Part shown: positions 56,432-64,000 of the stretch, one piece after another
Layout of the letters: each line of letters starts with the position of its first letter
How positions within the stretch are numbered: position 1 is the first letter of the stretch
Notes under the pieces: model-generated
Told to the model about the DNA's origin: nothing
Databases searched by the model: none
The model's input: only the letters and a program-made list of their open reading frames with translations
Program-made: the position numbers and the translations under genes
DNA from: Caldimonas tepidiphila
GTDB taxonomy: Bacteria; Pseudomonadota; Gammaproteobacteria; Burkholderiales; Burkholderiaceae_C
Assembly: GCF_003569765.1 (NCBI RefSeq)
Contig: NZ_KZ983959.1
Span: 4,408-68,407, forward strand
Length of the DNA stretch: 64,000 nucleotides
Direction: 5' to 3'

Positions 56432-56887
56432 TCAGAGCAGGTCGAACAGGCGCGCGCGCACCACGTCGTCGCGGATCTCGAGCCAGCCGGCACTCACCGG
56501 CAGCCTGAAGCGCCGCGGCCCGGCGCTGCCCGGGTTGACGTGCAGCACGCCGTCGCGCTCCTCGCAGCGCGGCTGGTGCGTGTGGCCGGTGAGCACGACG
56601 CGGTAGCCGGCCTCGGCGGCGCCGGCCGGCACGTCCTGCGGCCGGTGCACCGCGAAGATCACGATGCCCGCGAGCCGCAGGGCCGCGCTGTGCGGCAGTG
56701 CCTCGGCCCAGGCGCCGCTGTCGTTGTTGCCGCGCACCGCGGTCAGCGGCGCGATCGCCGCGAGCTGCGCCAGCACCGCCGGGCTGCCGACGTCGCCGAC
56801 GTGCACGATGTGCTCGCTGCCGCGCAGCACCGCCAGCGCCTCCGGGCGCAGCAGGCCGTGGGTGTCGGAAATCAGGCCGATCTTCAT
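56432..56887 (-). CDS. YfcE-type metallophosphoesterase
   Basis: This 151-residue calcineurin-like phosphoesterase has the metal-binding residues in ISDTHG (Asp8, His10), HVGDVG, RGNND and GHTHQP. Small single-domain members hydrolyse phosphodiesters such as those of model substrates; the natural substrate is unknown. The ATG at 56887 gives the canonical MKIGLISDTHG start. It is flanked on the same strand by purU and the MBL hydrolase. Confidence 0.92.
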   Translation of the reverse strand: MKIGLISDTHGLLRPEALAVLRGSEHIVHVGDVGSPAVLAQLAAIAPLTAVRGNNDSGAWAEALPHSAALRLAGIVIFAVHRPQDVPAGAAEAGYRVVLTGHTHQPRCEERDGVLHVNPGSAGPRRFRLPVSAGWLEIRDDVVRARLFDLL

Positions 56888-56992
56888 GCGGCGGCTCCGG
56901 GGGCTCGATGGAGGAAACGGTAGGTCATGAGGCGCGCGCGGCAATCGGCATTCCCCCGGGAGGCGCCCGGTCCTCGACCGTCGCCGCGCCGC

Positions 56993-57934
56993 TCAGGCGT
57001 TGCGCACCACGCCGTCGTCGTGCAGCGCCAGCGCCCCGCCCTCGCACAGCTCGCGCAGCAGCGCGCCGAACCACGCGTCGAAACCCTCGCCGCGCGCGGC
57101 GTGGCGCTGCCAGATCGTGCCCAGCAGCGGGGTCGCGCCGGCCCAGCGGCGCAACTCGGCCAGCGGCTGCGCCTGCTCCTCCATCAGGTGGTACTTCAGC
57201 AGCACCTTCGCGCCGTGGCGCGCATGCCGCGCCGGCGAGGCGCGGAAGGCGTCGAGCCGCGCGCGGGCGCGCGCCAGCGCCGCCGCGACGTCGGTGAAGG
57301 GCGCGCCGTGGCCGGGGATCACCACCGCCACCGGCAGCCGCGCGATCAGCTCGAGCACCGCGGCCACGTCGTCGAAGGCCCGCTCGCCCTCCAGTTCCGG
57401 GAAGACCACGCCGAAGCCGTTCTCCCACAGCGCGTCGGCCGAGACCAGCACGCCGTGCAGCGCGTCGAACAGCATCACCGAGTCGGGGTCGTGGCCGGGC
57501 GCGGCGAGCACCTCCCAGTGCCGGCCGCCGAGCGCGAGCGTGCGGCCCGGCTCGACGCGGCCGTGCGCGCGGAAGCGCTCGCAGCGCTGGCCGGTGGGCG
57601 CATAGCTCAGCCGCTCCTCGTCCCAGGCCTGCACCGCGTCCCAGCTGCCGGGCGGCACGTGCGCCTCGGCGCCGAACTCGCGCTGCAGGGCTGCGTTGCC
57701 GCCGCAGTGGTCCGAATGCAGGTGGGTGTTGATCACGCGCACGAGCGGCTGCCCGCCGAGCGCATGGCGCACGAGCGCCAGCGTCTGCGCCGCGTGCACG
57801 CTGTGGCCGCTGTCGAGCAGCACCGCGCCCTCCCCGTCCGCGCCGGGGATCAGCACGTTGTTGGACGACAGCCAGCCGCGCTCGAACACGTGCAGGCCGG
57901 CGAGCGCGGGCGAGGGAAGGACGCAGGAGGACAT
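56993..57934 (-). CDS. Metallo-beta-lactamase-fold hydrolase
   Basis: This 313-residue MBL-fold enzyme has the zinc motif THLHSDH (His71, His73, Asp75, His76), then a later PGHDPDS and GHG. An additional C-terminal winged-helix-like part (about 215-313) is common in the glyoxalase II/LACTB2 branch. No signal peptide is seen, so it is cytoplasmic. Substrate unknown; probably a thioester or phosphodiester. The ribosome site is weak. Confidence 0.88.
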   Translation of the reverse strand: MSSCVLPSPALAGLHVFERGWLSSNNVLIPGADGEGAVLLDSGHSVHAAQTLALVRHALGGQPLVRVINTHLHSDHCGGNAALQREFGAEAHVPPGSWDAVQAWDEERLSYAPTGQRCERFRAHGRVEPGRTLALGGRHWEVLAAPGHDPDSVMLFDALHGVLVSADALWENGFGVVFPELEGERAFDDVAAVLELIARLPVAVVIPGHGAPFTDVAAALARARARLDAFRASPARHARHGAKVLLKYHLMEEQAQPLAELRRWAGATPLLGTIWQRHAARGEGFDAWFGALLRELCEGGALALHDDGVVRNA

Positions 57935-58009
57935 GCGGCGACTGTAGGAGAAGCGCCCGCGCCGCGCTGCGGGCGGGTTTCCCGCCGTGGCGCGGGCGCC
58001 TTTCGAGCG

Positions 58010-58042
58010 CCGCAAAAGCAGACGCCCGCCGAAGGGGCGGGC
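58010..58042 (-). terminator. Probable terminator after the CHCC zinc-finger gene
   Basis: On the minus strand GCCCGCC-CCTTC-GGCGGGC is followed by GTCTGCTTTTGC. The stem is strong but the T-run is short and set back, so termination may be partial. It separates the ilvE operon from the MBL gene. Confidence 0.45.
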
Positions 58043-58092
58043 GCCGGGGGCGGCGGCCCGGGACGGGCCGCGCAGTGAGGGCTCGCGCCCTC

Positions 58093-58314
58093 TCAGTGCG
58101 TGTGGTGGTGGGCCTGCTCGCCGGGCTTGAGCTTGTAGACCGTGCCGCAGTAGGGGCACCAGCCCTCGCCGGTGCTCGCCACGTCGATGAAGACGCGTGG
58201 GTGGTTGGCCCACAGCGGCATCTTCGGGTTCGGGCAGAACACCACGCCGTGGCCCTGCAGGTCCTGGGCGCCGACTTCCACGACCGCCTTGGCGCCGGGT
58301 TTCAGTTCGCTCAT
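58093..58314 (-). CDS. CHCC zinc-finger protein
   Basis: This 73-residue protein has the zf-CHCC layout: FCPNP...NHPRVFID...GWCPYCGTVYKL, giving Cys, His, Cys, Cys. A His-rich tail closes the protein. Relatives include the mitochondrial complex I subunit NDUFS6, but in bacteria the role is unclear. It follows ilvE on the same strand after 39 bases, a common pairing in Burkholderiales. Confidence 0.88.
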   Translation of the reverse strand: MSELKPGAKAVVEVGAQDLQGHGVVFCPNPKMPLWANHPRVFIDVASTGEGWCPYCGTVYKLKPGEQAHHHTH

Positions 58315-58353
58315 CGAAAGGCTCCTCGCTTCAGCTCGATCTCGGAAACTCGC

Positions 58354-59277
58354 TCAGACCTTCGTCAGCCACTCGGCGTACTTCGGGTTGCGGCCGTTGA
58401 CGATGTCGAAGAAGGCGCTCTGGATCTTCTCGGTGATCGGGCCGCGCGAGCCGCTGCCGATCTCGAGGCGGTCGAGCTCGCGGATCGGCGTGACCTCGGC
58501 GGCGGTGCCGGTGAAGAAGGCCTCGTCGGCGATGTAGACCTCGTCGCGCGTGATGCGCTTCTCGACCAGCTTCAGGCCCAGGTCCTCGCAGATGCGGAAG
58601 ATCGTGTTGCGCGTGATGCCGTTCAAGGCGCCTGCCGACAGGTCGGGCGTGTAGATCACGCCGTTCTTGACGACGAAGATGTTCTCGCCCGCGCCCTCGG
58701 AGACGAAGCCGGCGGAGTCCAGCAGCAGCGCCTCGTCGTAGCCCTCGTCGGTGGCTTCCATGTTGGCCAGGATCGAGTTGCTGTAGTTGCTCACCGCCTT
58801 GGCCTGCGTCATCGTGATGTTGACGTGGTGGCGGGTGTAGCTGCTGGTCTTGACGCGGATGCCGCGCTTCAAGCCCTCCTCGCCGAGGTAGGCGCCCCAG
58901 GCCCAGGCGGCGACCATCAGGTGCACCTTGTTGCCCTTCGGGGACACGCCGAGCTTCTCGGAGCCGATCCAGGTCAGCGGGCGCAGGTAGCAGCTCTCGA
59001 GATTGTTGGCACGCACCACGTCGAGCTGCGCCTGCATCACCTCCTCGAAGCTGAAGGGGATCTTCATGCGCAGGATCTTGGCGCTGTTGAACAGCCGCTC
59101 GGTGTGCTCGCGCAGGCGGAAGATCGCGGTGCCGTTGACGGTGTTGTAGGCCCGTACGCCTTCGAAGGCGCCGCAGCCGTAGTGCAGCGTGTGGGTCAGC
59201 ACATGGATCTTGGCGTCGCGCCAGTCCACGAGCTGCCCGTCCATCCAGATCTTTCCGTCGCGATCGTCCATCGACAT
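58354..59277 (-). CDS. ilvE: Branched-chain amino acid aminotransferase
   Basis: IlvE is a PLP-dependent class IV aminotransferase for the last step of leucine, isoleucine and valine synthesis. It has 307 residues. The blocks THTLHYGCGAFEGVRAY, QAKAVSNYSNS (with the PLP Lys near 160), SEGAGENIFVV and GTAAEVTPI are typical. The ATG at 59277 has AGGAG eight bases upstream; an in-frame GTG three codons earlier overlaps that site and is rejected. A TAGAAT (-10-like) lies at 59323-59318. Confidence 0.95.
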   Translation of the reverse strand: MSMDDRDGKIWMDGQLVDWRDAKIHVLTHTLHYGCGAFEGVRAYNTVNGTAIFRLREHTERLFNSAKILRMKIPFSFEEVMQAQLDVVRANNLESCYLRPLTWIGSEKLGVSPKGNKVHLMVAAWAWGAYLGEEGLKRGIRVKTSSYTRHHVNITMTQAKAVSNYSNSILANMEATDEGYDEALLLDSAGFVSEGAGENIFVVKNGVIYTPDLSAGALNGITRNTIFRICEDLGLKLVEKRITRDEVYIADEAFFTGTAAEVTPIRELDRLEIGSGSRGPITEKIQSAFFDIVNGRNPKYAEWLTKV

Positions 59278-59403
59278 GATGGGCACTCCTGGGTCTTGTG
59301 GGGTCGAGAAACCGGCAATTCTATGCCGCCGGCCTTTTCCCGGGCGGGGTGTCCGTCCGGTCGGACTGCACGCCGCGGGCCGTTTCGCTGCGCGGCGCGT
59401 GCT

Positions 59404-59820
59404 TCAGCCGGCGTCGGGCCGGGCCGCGGCCTCTTGCGCGACCGCCTCTTCCGGGCGCAGCATCTCCCAGCGCACGACCTTGCCGCGCGCCACCTCGACG
59501 CGCAGCTGCGAGCCGCCCGGGTCGCTCCAGACCCAGGTCTCGGGATCGTCGGAGAGCTTGCGGCCCAGGCTCTTCGTGAGCATCACGAGCTGCAGCATCG
59601 GCATGCCGGGCTTGAGCCGGGCGTTGAGCATCACGGCGCTGTCGATGTAGCCGAGCGGCGCGCTGCCGGCGTTGCGCATCACGCGCACCGCGCGGTTGAA
59701 CTGCAGCAGCACCCAGAAGACGATGACGGTGAAGGCGAACAGCACGCCGGGCCAGCCCTGCGTGCGCCAGCCGATGAAAAGCGCCGCTGCCGCGAGCGCC
59801 CAGCCGATGAGGGGATTCAT
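59404..59820 (-). CDS. Hypothetical protein with two N-terminal membrane helices
   Basis: This 138-residue protein has helices at about 4-18 and 24-42, then a soluble part with MLQLVMLTKSLGRKL and an acidic Pro/Ala tail. I recognise similar small proteins in Burkholderiales but no named family. It may tether a small domain at the cytoplasmic face of the membrane. It precedes BCCT on the same strand with a 67-base gap. Confidence 0.7.
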   Translation of the reverse strand: MNPLIGWALAAAALFIGWRTQGWPGVLFAFTVIVFWVLLQFNRAVRVMRNAGSAPLGYIDSAVMLNARLKPGMPMLQLVMLTKSLGRKLSDDPETWVWSDPGGSQLRVEVARGKVVRWEMLRPEEAVAQEAAARPDAG

Positions 59821-59887
59821 GGGCGCGATGGTAAGGGGCGGAACGCGACCCGCCGGTTGGGGGTACCCGCAGTCCCGCCCGGGCCGC

Positions 59888-61417
59888 TCACCGCGGGCCG
59901 GAGCCGTCGGCGATGTCGCGCAGACGCCGGCGCAGCTCGCGCTCGCGCCGCTGCTCCTCGCGCCAGTCGTGCCGCACCGCCAGCAGCAGCGACACCGCCA
60001 TCAGCACGATCACCACCGCGAAGGGCAGCGCGAACACGATGGTGGCGGTCTGCACCGCCTGCACGCCGCCGGCGAGCAGCAGGCTCGCGGCGATCGCGGC
60101 GACCAGCACGCCCCAGACGAGCTTGACGCGCGCCGACGGGTCGGCGTTGCCGCCGGTGCTCATCATGCCGAGCACGAGCGTCGCCGAGTCCCCCGAGGTG
60201 ACGAAGAACACCAGCACCAGCAGCGTTGCCGCCACCGACATCAGCAGCCCCCCGGGCAGCAGCTCGAACATGCGGAACAGCGCCGTCGAGACGTCGCCCG
60301 CCACCGCCTGCGACAGCCCGGCGTTCTGGAAGATCTCCAGGTGCAGTGCGGTGCCGCCGAAGACCGAGAACCAGACGAAGCCGGCCAGCGTCGGCGCCAG
60401 CACCGTGCCGACGACGAACTCGCGCAGCGTGCGCCCGCGCGAGACGCGCGCGATGAACAGGCCGACGAAGGGCGACCACGCGATCCACCAGGCCCAGTAG
60501 AAGATCGTCCAGCTGCCGACCCACCTGCTGTCGCGGAAGGGCGTGGTGCGCAGGCTCATGCGCACGAACTCGCTCAGGTAGTTGCCGAGCGTGGTGGTGA
60601 AGGTGTCGATCAGCGCCACGGTGGGGCCCAGCACGAACACCGCCAGCGCCAGCAGCGCGGCGAGCACGAGGTTCGAGGAGGACAGCCACTTGATGCCGCG
60701 GTGCACGCCGCTGAGCGCCGAGCCGAGGAAGAGCGCGGTGGTGACCGCGAGGATGCCGACCTGCCAGGCCGGGCCGACCGGCAGGCCGAACACCGCGTTC
60801 AGCCCGCTGTTGATCTGCAGCGAGCCGATGCCGAGCGAGGCCGCGACGCCGAAGGCGGTGGCGACCACCGCGAGCACGTCGACGAGCGGCGACAGCCGCT
60901 GCGCGAAGCGCCAGGGCAGCGCCGCGGTGGACGCGCTCACCAGCGCGGGCGCGCGCCGGCGGAACTGGAAGAAGGCGATCGCCAGCCCCACCACGCTGTA
61001 CACCGCCCAGGGATGCAGGCCCCAGTGGAAGAAGGTGTAGCGCATCGCCGCGTTGGCGGCCTCGGGCGTGCGCGGCGCGATGCCGGGCGGCGGCGTGCCG
61101 TAGTGCGACAGCGGCTCGGCCACGCCCCAGAACACCAGGCCGATGCCCATGCCGGCGGCGAACAGCATCGAGAACCAGGCTCCGAGCGAGAACTCGGGCT
61201 CGTCCTCGTCGGCGCCGAGCTTCAGGTCGCCGTAGCGGCTGACGGCGAGAAAGAGCGCCAGCCCCACCAGCAGCAGCACCACCCACAGGTAGAACCAGCC
61301 GAAGCTGCGCGTGGTGAAGGCGAGCGCCTGGTCGAACACCGCGCCGAGCGAGGCCGGGGCGAGCAGGCCCCAGAGGACCATGGCCAGGATCAGCCCGGCC
61401 GAGACGAGGAGTTGCAT
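59888..61417 (-). CDS. BCCT-family betaine/carnitine/choline transporter
   Basis: This inner-membrane transporter has 509 residues and twelve helices. The family signature helix is present (WTIFYWAWWIAWSPFVGLFI, about 320-339), followed by ARVSRGRTLREFV, along with the glycine-rich stretch AAGMGIGLVFWGVAEP of helix 3. It imports compatible solutes such as glycine betaine or choline by Na+ or H+ symport. The C-terminal tail is Arg/Glu-rich, suitable for osmotic sensing. It has an AAGGA ribosome site. Confidence 0.93.
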   Translation of the reverse strand: MQLLVSAGLILAMVLWGLLAPASLGAVFDQALAFTTRSFGWFYLWVVLLLVGLALFLAVSRYGDLKLGADEDEPEFSLGAWFSMLFAAGMGIGLVFWGVAEPLSHYGTPPPGIAPRTPEAANAAMRYTFFHWGLHPWAVYSVVGLAIAFFQFRRRAPALVSASTAALPWRFAQRLSPLVDVLAVVATAFGVAASLGIGSLQINSGLNAVFGLPVGPAWQVGILAVTTALFLGSALSGVHRGIKWLSSSNLVLAALLALAVFVLGPTVALIDTFTTTLGNYLSEFVRMSLRTTPFRDSRWVGSWTIFYWAWWIAWSPFVGLFIARVSRGRTLREFVVGTVLAPTLAGFVWFSVFGGTALHLEIFQNAGLSQAVAGDVSTALFRMFELLPGGLLMSVAATLLVLVFFVTSGDSATLVLGMMSTGGNADPSARVKLVWGVLVAAIAASLLLAGGVQAVQTATIVFALPFAVVIVLMAVSLLLAVRHDWREEQRRERELRRRLRDIADGSGPR

Positions 61418-61521
61418 GGGAAGTCCTTGGAAGGCACGCGGGAGCCGCATGCCATGGGCAATCGCCGTGCGACGGCCGCCCGGATCGGGGGCCGCCGGCG
61501 TCGCGCAGCGCGACGCGGCCC

Positions 61522-62523
61522 TCAGGCGGGCGCGGCCGAGGGGCGGGGCGCGGCGAGCATGCGGCGCAGCTGCGCCATCACGGCGGCCGGCTCCGGCCAG
61601 CCGCCCTCGTCGCCCCGCACGATCGAGACCTGCGGCCCCCAGGGGCGCCACTGCTGCGGGTCGGTCGGCCCGAGCACGCTGAGCGTGGGCGTGCCGACCG
61701 CCGCGGCCAGGTGGCCGGGGCCGGTGTCGTTGGAGACCATCAGCGCCGCGTCCTGCAGCAGCGCGGCGTAGACGCCGAGATCGACGCCGGGCAGCACCAG
61801 GCAGCCGGGGAAGTCGCGCCGCGCCGCGTCCTCCTCGCCGGGGCCGGGGCACAGCACCAGCGGCAGGCCGAGCGGCGCGAGCGCCTGCGCGAAGGCGGGG
61901 AAGGCGGGCCAGGTCTTGGGCAGCTTCTCGAAGGTGCCGCCCGCGAAGGGGCACAGCACGAGGTAGCGCCCGGGCTCGAGCCCGTGCTCGCGGCGCAGCC
62001 GCGCCGCCTGCTCGCGGTGCGGCTCGCTCACCCGCAGCCCGATCGCCGCGGGCGGCTGCGGCGCCTGACCGAGCAGCGCGCAGGCCAGCTCCCAGTACAC
62101 CTCCAGCTCGTGCATGCCGCGCCGGCGCGGCAGCGCGCGGCCGAGCAGCAGGCTGCGGCCCTCGTGCGCGTGGCCGATCGCGCGCAGGCCCGCCAGCCGC
62201 ATCTCCAGCGCGCTGGAGAACGAGAACGGGAAGGCGATGGCGTTGAGGCGGCGGGGAAAGCCGGGGTCGGCCGCGCGGCAGCCCCGGCGCAGCGTGCGCA
62301 GCAGCCGCACGCGCTCGCGCGTGGTCTTCGGCAGCGCATGCACCTGCCAGCCCTCGCCGGCCAGCAGCTTGGCGGCCCAGGGCTTGCCGATCAGGTGCAG
62401 CTCGTGGCCGTGCGCGGCGAGCAGCCGCAGCGCCGGCACGCCGAGCACGACGTCGCCGACCCAGTTGCGCAGGCGCACGACGAGCGGACGGGAAGCGGGG
62501 GGCTGGAGCTTGGAGGAGGACAA
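61522..62523 (-). CDS. Glycosyltransferase family 9 (heptosyltransferase-like)
   Basis: This 333-residue GT-B enzyme resembles lipopolysaccharide heptosyltransferases. The N-terminal VVRLRNWVGDVVLGVPAL and the C-terminal SNDTGPGHLAAAVGTPTLSV (20 residues) with VLGPTDP are diagnostic. No ATG or GTG is well placed; TTG at 62523 fits the conserved beginning best and leaves a 126-base gap to the divergent DUF4254 gene. It probably adds a sugar to the LPS core. Confidence 0.85.
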   Translation of the reverse strand: MSSSKLQPPASRPLVVRLRNWVGDVVLGVPALRLLAAHGHELHLIGKPWAAKLLAGEGWQVHALPKTTRERVRLLRTLRRGCRAADPGFPRRLNAIAFPFSFSSALEMRLAGLRAIGHAHEGRSLLLGRALPRRRGMHELEVYWELACALLGQAPQPPAAIGLRVSEPHREQAARLRREHGLEPGRYLVLCPFAGGTFEKLPKTWPAFPAFAQALAPLGLPLVLCPGPGEEDAARRDFPGCLVLPGVDLGVYAALLQDAALMVSNDTGPGHLAAAVGTPTLSVLGPTDPQQWRPWGPQVSIVRGDEGGWPEPAAVMAQLRRMLAAPRPSAAPA

Positions 62524-62649
62524 GGGATGGGCCGGGGGCGTTGCGGGTACGGGCCGTCGCGATAATCTGCGGCGGCAGGCGGCGAGATTCTGCCAGCCCC
62601 GACGGCGGCAGCGGCTCGCCCGCCCCCCACAACCCATCGCACCGACCCC

Positions 62650-63300
62650 ATGCCCGCATCCCTGCCCGCCGCAGCCTCCGTGCTGGAACTCCACGACCGA
62701 TTGCTGCGCACCCCCGGCTGGCCCGCGACGCTCGCGCCCGCCGCGCCCGAGCCGCTGTGGTTCTGGATCGAGACCAACCACCACAACAACTGCCTGCTGT
62801 GGGCCGAGGAGGACCTGGCGCGGCGCACGCGCGTCACCGACGCCGAGATCGCCGCCAACAAGCGCGCAATCGACCGCTACAACCAGGCGCGCAACGACGC
62901 CACCGAGCGCGTGGACGAGATCCTGCTGGTGGCGCTGCGCCTCGTCGACGAGGACTCGGCGCGCAGCGACGCGCCGCTCGCGCACGTCCCCGAGGGCGCG
63001 CGGCTCAACAGCGAGACCGCCGGCAGCATGATCGACCGGCTGTCGATCATGGCGCTGAAGATCCACGCGATGCAGGCGCAGACCGAGCGCGGCGACGTCG
63101 ACGAGGCGCACCGCGAGGCCAGCCGCGTGAAGCTCGAGCGGCTGCGCCAGCAGCGCGACGACCTCGCCGGCTGCCTCGACGCGCTGCTGGCCGATTGCGC
63201 GGCCGGGCGCGCCTACTTCAAGGTCTACCGCCAGTTCAAGATGTACAACGACCCGCGCTTCAACCCGGCGCTGGTCGCCGAGGCGCGCAGCGCCGGCTGA
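62650..63300 (+). CDS. DUF4254 domain protein
   Basis: This 216-residue cytoplasmic helical protein carries the block FWIETNHHNNCLLWAEEDLAR (in two parts, about 37-58) and ends FKVYRQFKMYNDPRFNP, matching DUF4254. These genes commonly stand next to GT9 glycosyltransferases, as here (divergent, 126 bases). A role in LPS core assembly is plausible but unproven. Confidence 0.87.
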   Translation: MPASLPAAASVLELHDRLLRTPGWPATLAPAAPEPLWFWIETNHHNNCLLWAEEDLARRTRVTDAEIAANKRAIDRYNQARNDATERVDEILLVALRLVDEDSARSDAPLAHVPEGARLNSETAGSMIDRLSIMALKIHAMQAQTERGDVDEAHREASRVKLERLRQQRDDLAGCLDALLADCAAGRAYFKVYRQFKMYNDPRFNPALVAEARSAG

Positions 63301-63301
63301 A

Positions 63302-63336
63302 GGCGCCGGCTGGGGGCGCCGGCTGGGGGCGCCGGC
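63302..63336. repeat. 13-bp tandem repeat after the DUF4254 gene
   Basis: The unit GGCGCCGGCTGGG occurs 2.7 times at 63302-63336, and a further imperfect copy (AGCGCCGGCTGA) covers the gene's stop codon. Each unit contains the palindrome GGCGCC. It lies between convergent genes and could act as a weak terminator or be a slippage product. Confidence 0.8.
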
Positions 63337-63347
63337 CGCGCCTTCGC

Positions 63348-64000
63348 TCAGTGCGGCGGCGGCCCGTCCTCCGGGTGGGCGCGCGGGTCCATCTGCAGCA
63401 CCGCCGGCGAGCTGCCCGACATCACCACGTAGCCCGACTTCTCCGACTCCGGCACCGCCGGCTTGGCGCGGATGCGCCAGGCGGCGAAGACCGCGAGCGC
63501 GGCGAGCACCAGCGCGAAATAGAGCATCAGGCTCGCCGGGCCGAGCGCGTCCATCAGCGCGCCCGCCACTGTCGGCCCGAACGCGGCGCCCGTGCCGTGC
63601 AGCAGCAGCAGGCCGCCGGTGACCTCGAGCAGGCGCGAGGCGTCGATCAGGTCGTTGACGTGCGCGACGCTCAGCCCGTAGAGCGCGAACACCAGCCCGC
63701 CATAGACGATGCCGAGCGCGATCAGCGCCTGCTCCGAGCCGCGCGACAGGAAGAAGCCGAGCAGCGCGAGCGCGGCGCCGCCGATGCAGACCGAGAGCAT
63801 CACGTGGCGCCGGTCGTGGCTGTCCGAGAAGTGCCCAAGCGGCCACTGGAACACCGCGCCGCCGAGGATGGTGGCGGCCATGAAGGTGGCGACGCCGGCA
63901 TCGGTGAAGCCCACCGCCTGCGCGTAGACCGCGCCCATGCCGAGGAAGGCGCCGTTGAGCATCCCCGAGACGACCGCGCCGGCGAGGCCGAGCGGCGAGA
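63348..64000 (-). CDS. MFS transporter, C-terminal half
   Basis: The gene runs off the right edge, so the start is missing. The visible 217 residues hold about six membrane helices and the between-halves block GHFSDSHDRRHVM of the YcaD-like MFS group. The C-terminal tail is hydrophilic and Pro-rich. The substrate cannot be told. Confidence 0.85.
   Translation of the reverse strand, partial: SPLGLAGAVVSGMLNGAFLGMGAVYAQAVGFTDAGVATFMAATILGGAVFQWPLGHFSDSHDRRHVMLSVCIGGAALALLGFFLSRGSEQALIALGIVYGGLVFALYGLSVAHVNDLIDASRLLEVTGGLLLLHGTGAAFGPTVAGALMDALGPASLMLYFALVLAALAVFAAWRIRAKPAVPESEKSGYVVMSGSSPAVLQMDPRAHPEDGPPPH

Noticed and set aside
63302-63336. CRISPR-like repeat
   Set aside because: The units are 13 bp and directly adjacent with no spacers, and no cas genes are present.

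Overview
The window is bacterial chromosome of very high GC content and very high GC at third codon positions. Gene content and order point to a betaproteobacterium of the order Burkholderiales, probably near the Comamonadaceae/Sphaerotilaceae. The signs are the blocks lplT<>alr, recG-oxyR-dps-ubiA, yggS<>pilT-pilU, rsmI<>yraN-diaA-dolP and ilvE with a CHCC zinc-finger gene. The family is my inference from synteny; no rRNA is present to test it. Genes are densely packed, with many 1-8 bp overlaps. I see no prophage, insertion sequence, CRISPR array or replication origin.

Layout. 0-2.5 kb: the start of ctaD, then sdhC-sdhD-sdhB with no sdhA between sdhD and sdhB. 2.5-17.6 kb: redox enzymes (alcohol dehydrogenase, flavin monooxygenase, glutathione peroxidase), two DMT exporters, an aromatic aminotransferase overlapped by a small ribbon-helix-helix gene, a two-gene unit of unknown function (an ISL3-transposase-N-terminus-like protein plus a FIST-like protein), lplT, alr, a Ca/Na exchanger, a MocR regulator opposite a DUF2917 gene, a thioesterase and a cytochrome c. 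17.8-26 kb: queA<>recG, then a peroxide-defence block ahpC-ahpF-oxyR-dps with two small stress-type genes, then ubiA. 26.9-32 kb: proC, a short-form putA and its divergent Lrp-type regulator, and yggS.

32-41 kb: the twitching-motility ATPases pilT and pilU, a beta-hydroxyacid dehydrogenase, the dolP-diaA-yraN/rsmI cluster, and a K+/H+ antiporter-universal stress protein operon preceded by a perfect FNR-type palindrome. 41-53.4 kb: a signalling and envelope region with rlpA, a YfiR-type periplasmic protein overlapping a GGDEF-EAL membrane protein, a secreted helical protein, two adjacent hybrid histidine kinases, tRNA-Arg(CCG), a tandem-domain cytochrome c and a second diguanylate cyclase. 53.4-64 kb: a mostly minus-strand housekeeping run (YheT hydrolase, NTF2-like protein, purU, YfcE phosphodiesterase, MBL hydrolase, CHCC zinc finger, ilvE, BCCT transporter, GT9 glycosyltransferase) and a DUF4254 gene, ending inside an MFS transporter.

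Most of the window is ordinary chromosome. The points most worth a second look are the missing sdhA, the ISL3-like/FIST-like pair, the YfiR-GGDEF-EAL unit without an I-site, the palindromic intergenic element splitting ahpC from ahpF, the FNR-type site before the antiporter-USP operon, and the Lrp box in the putA/lrp gap. Family assignments rest on motifs read by eye; no database search was run.
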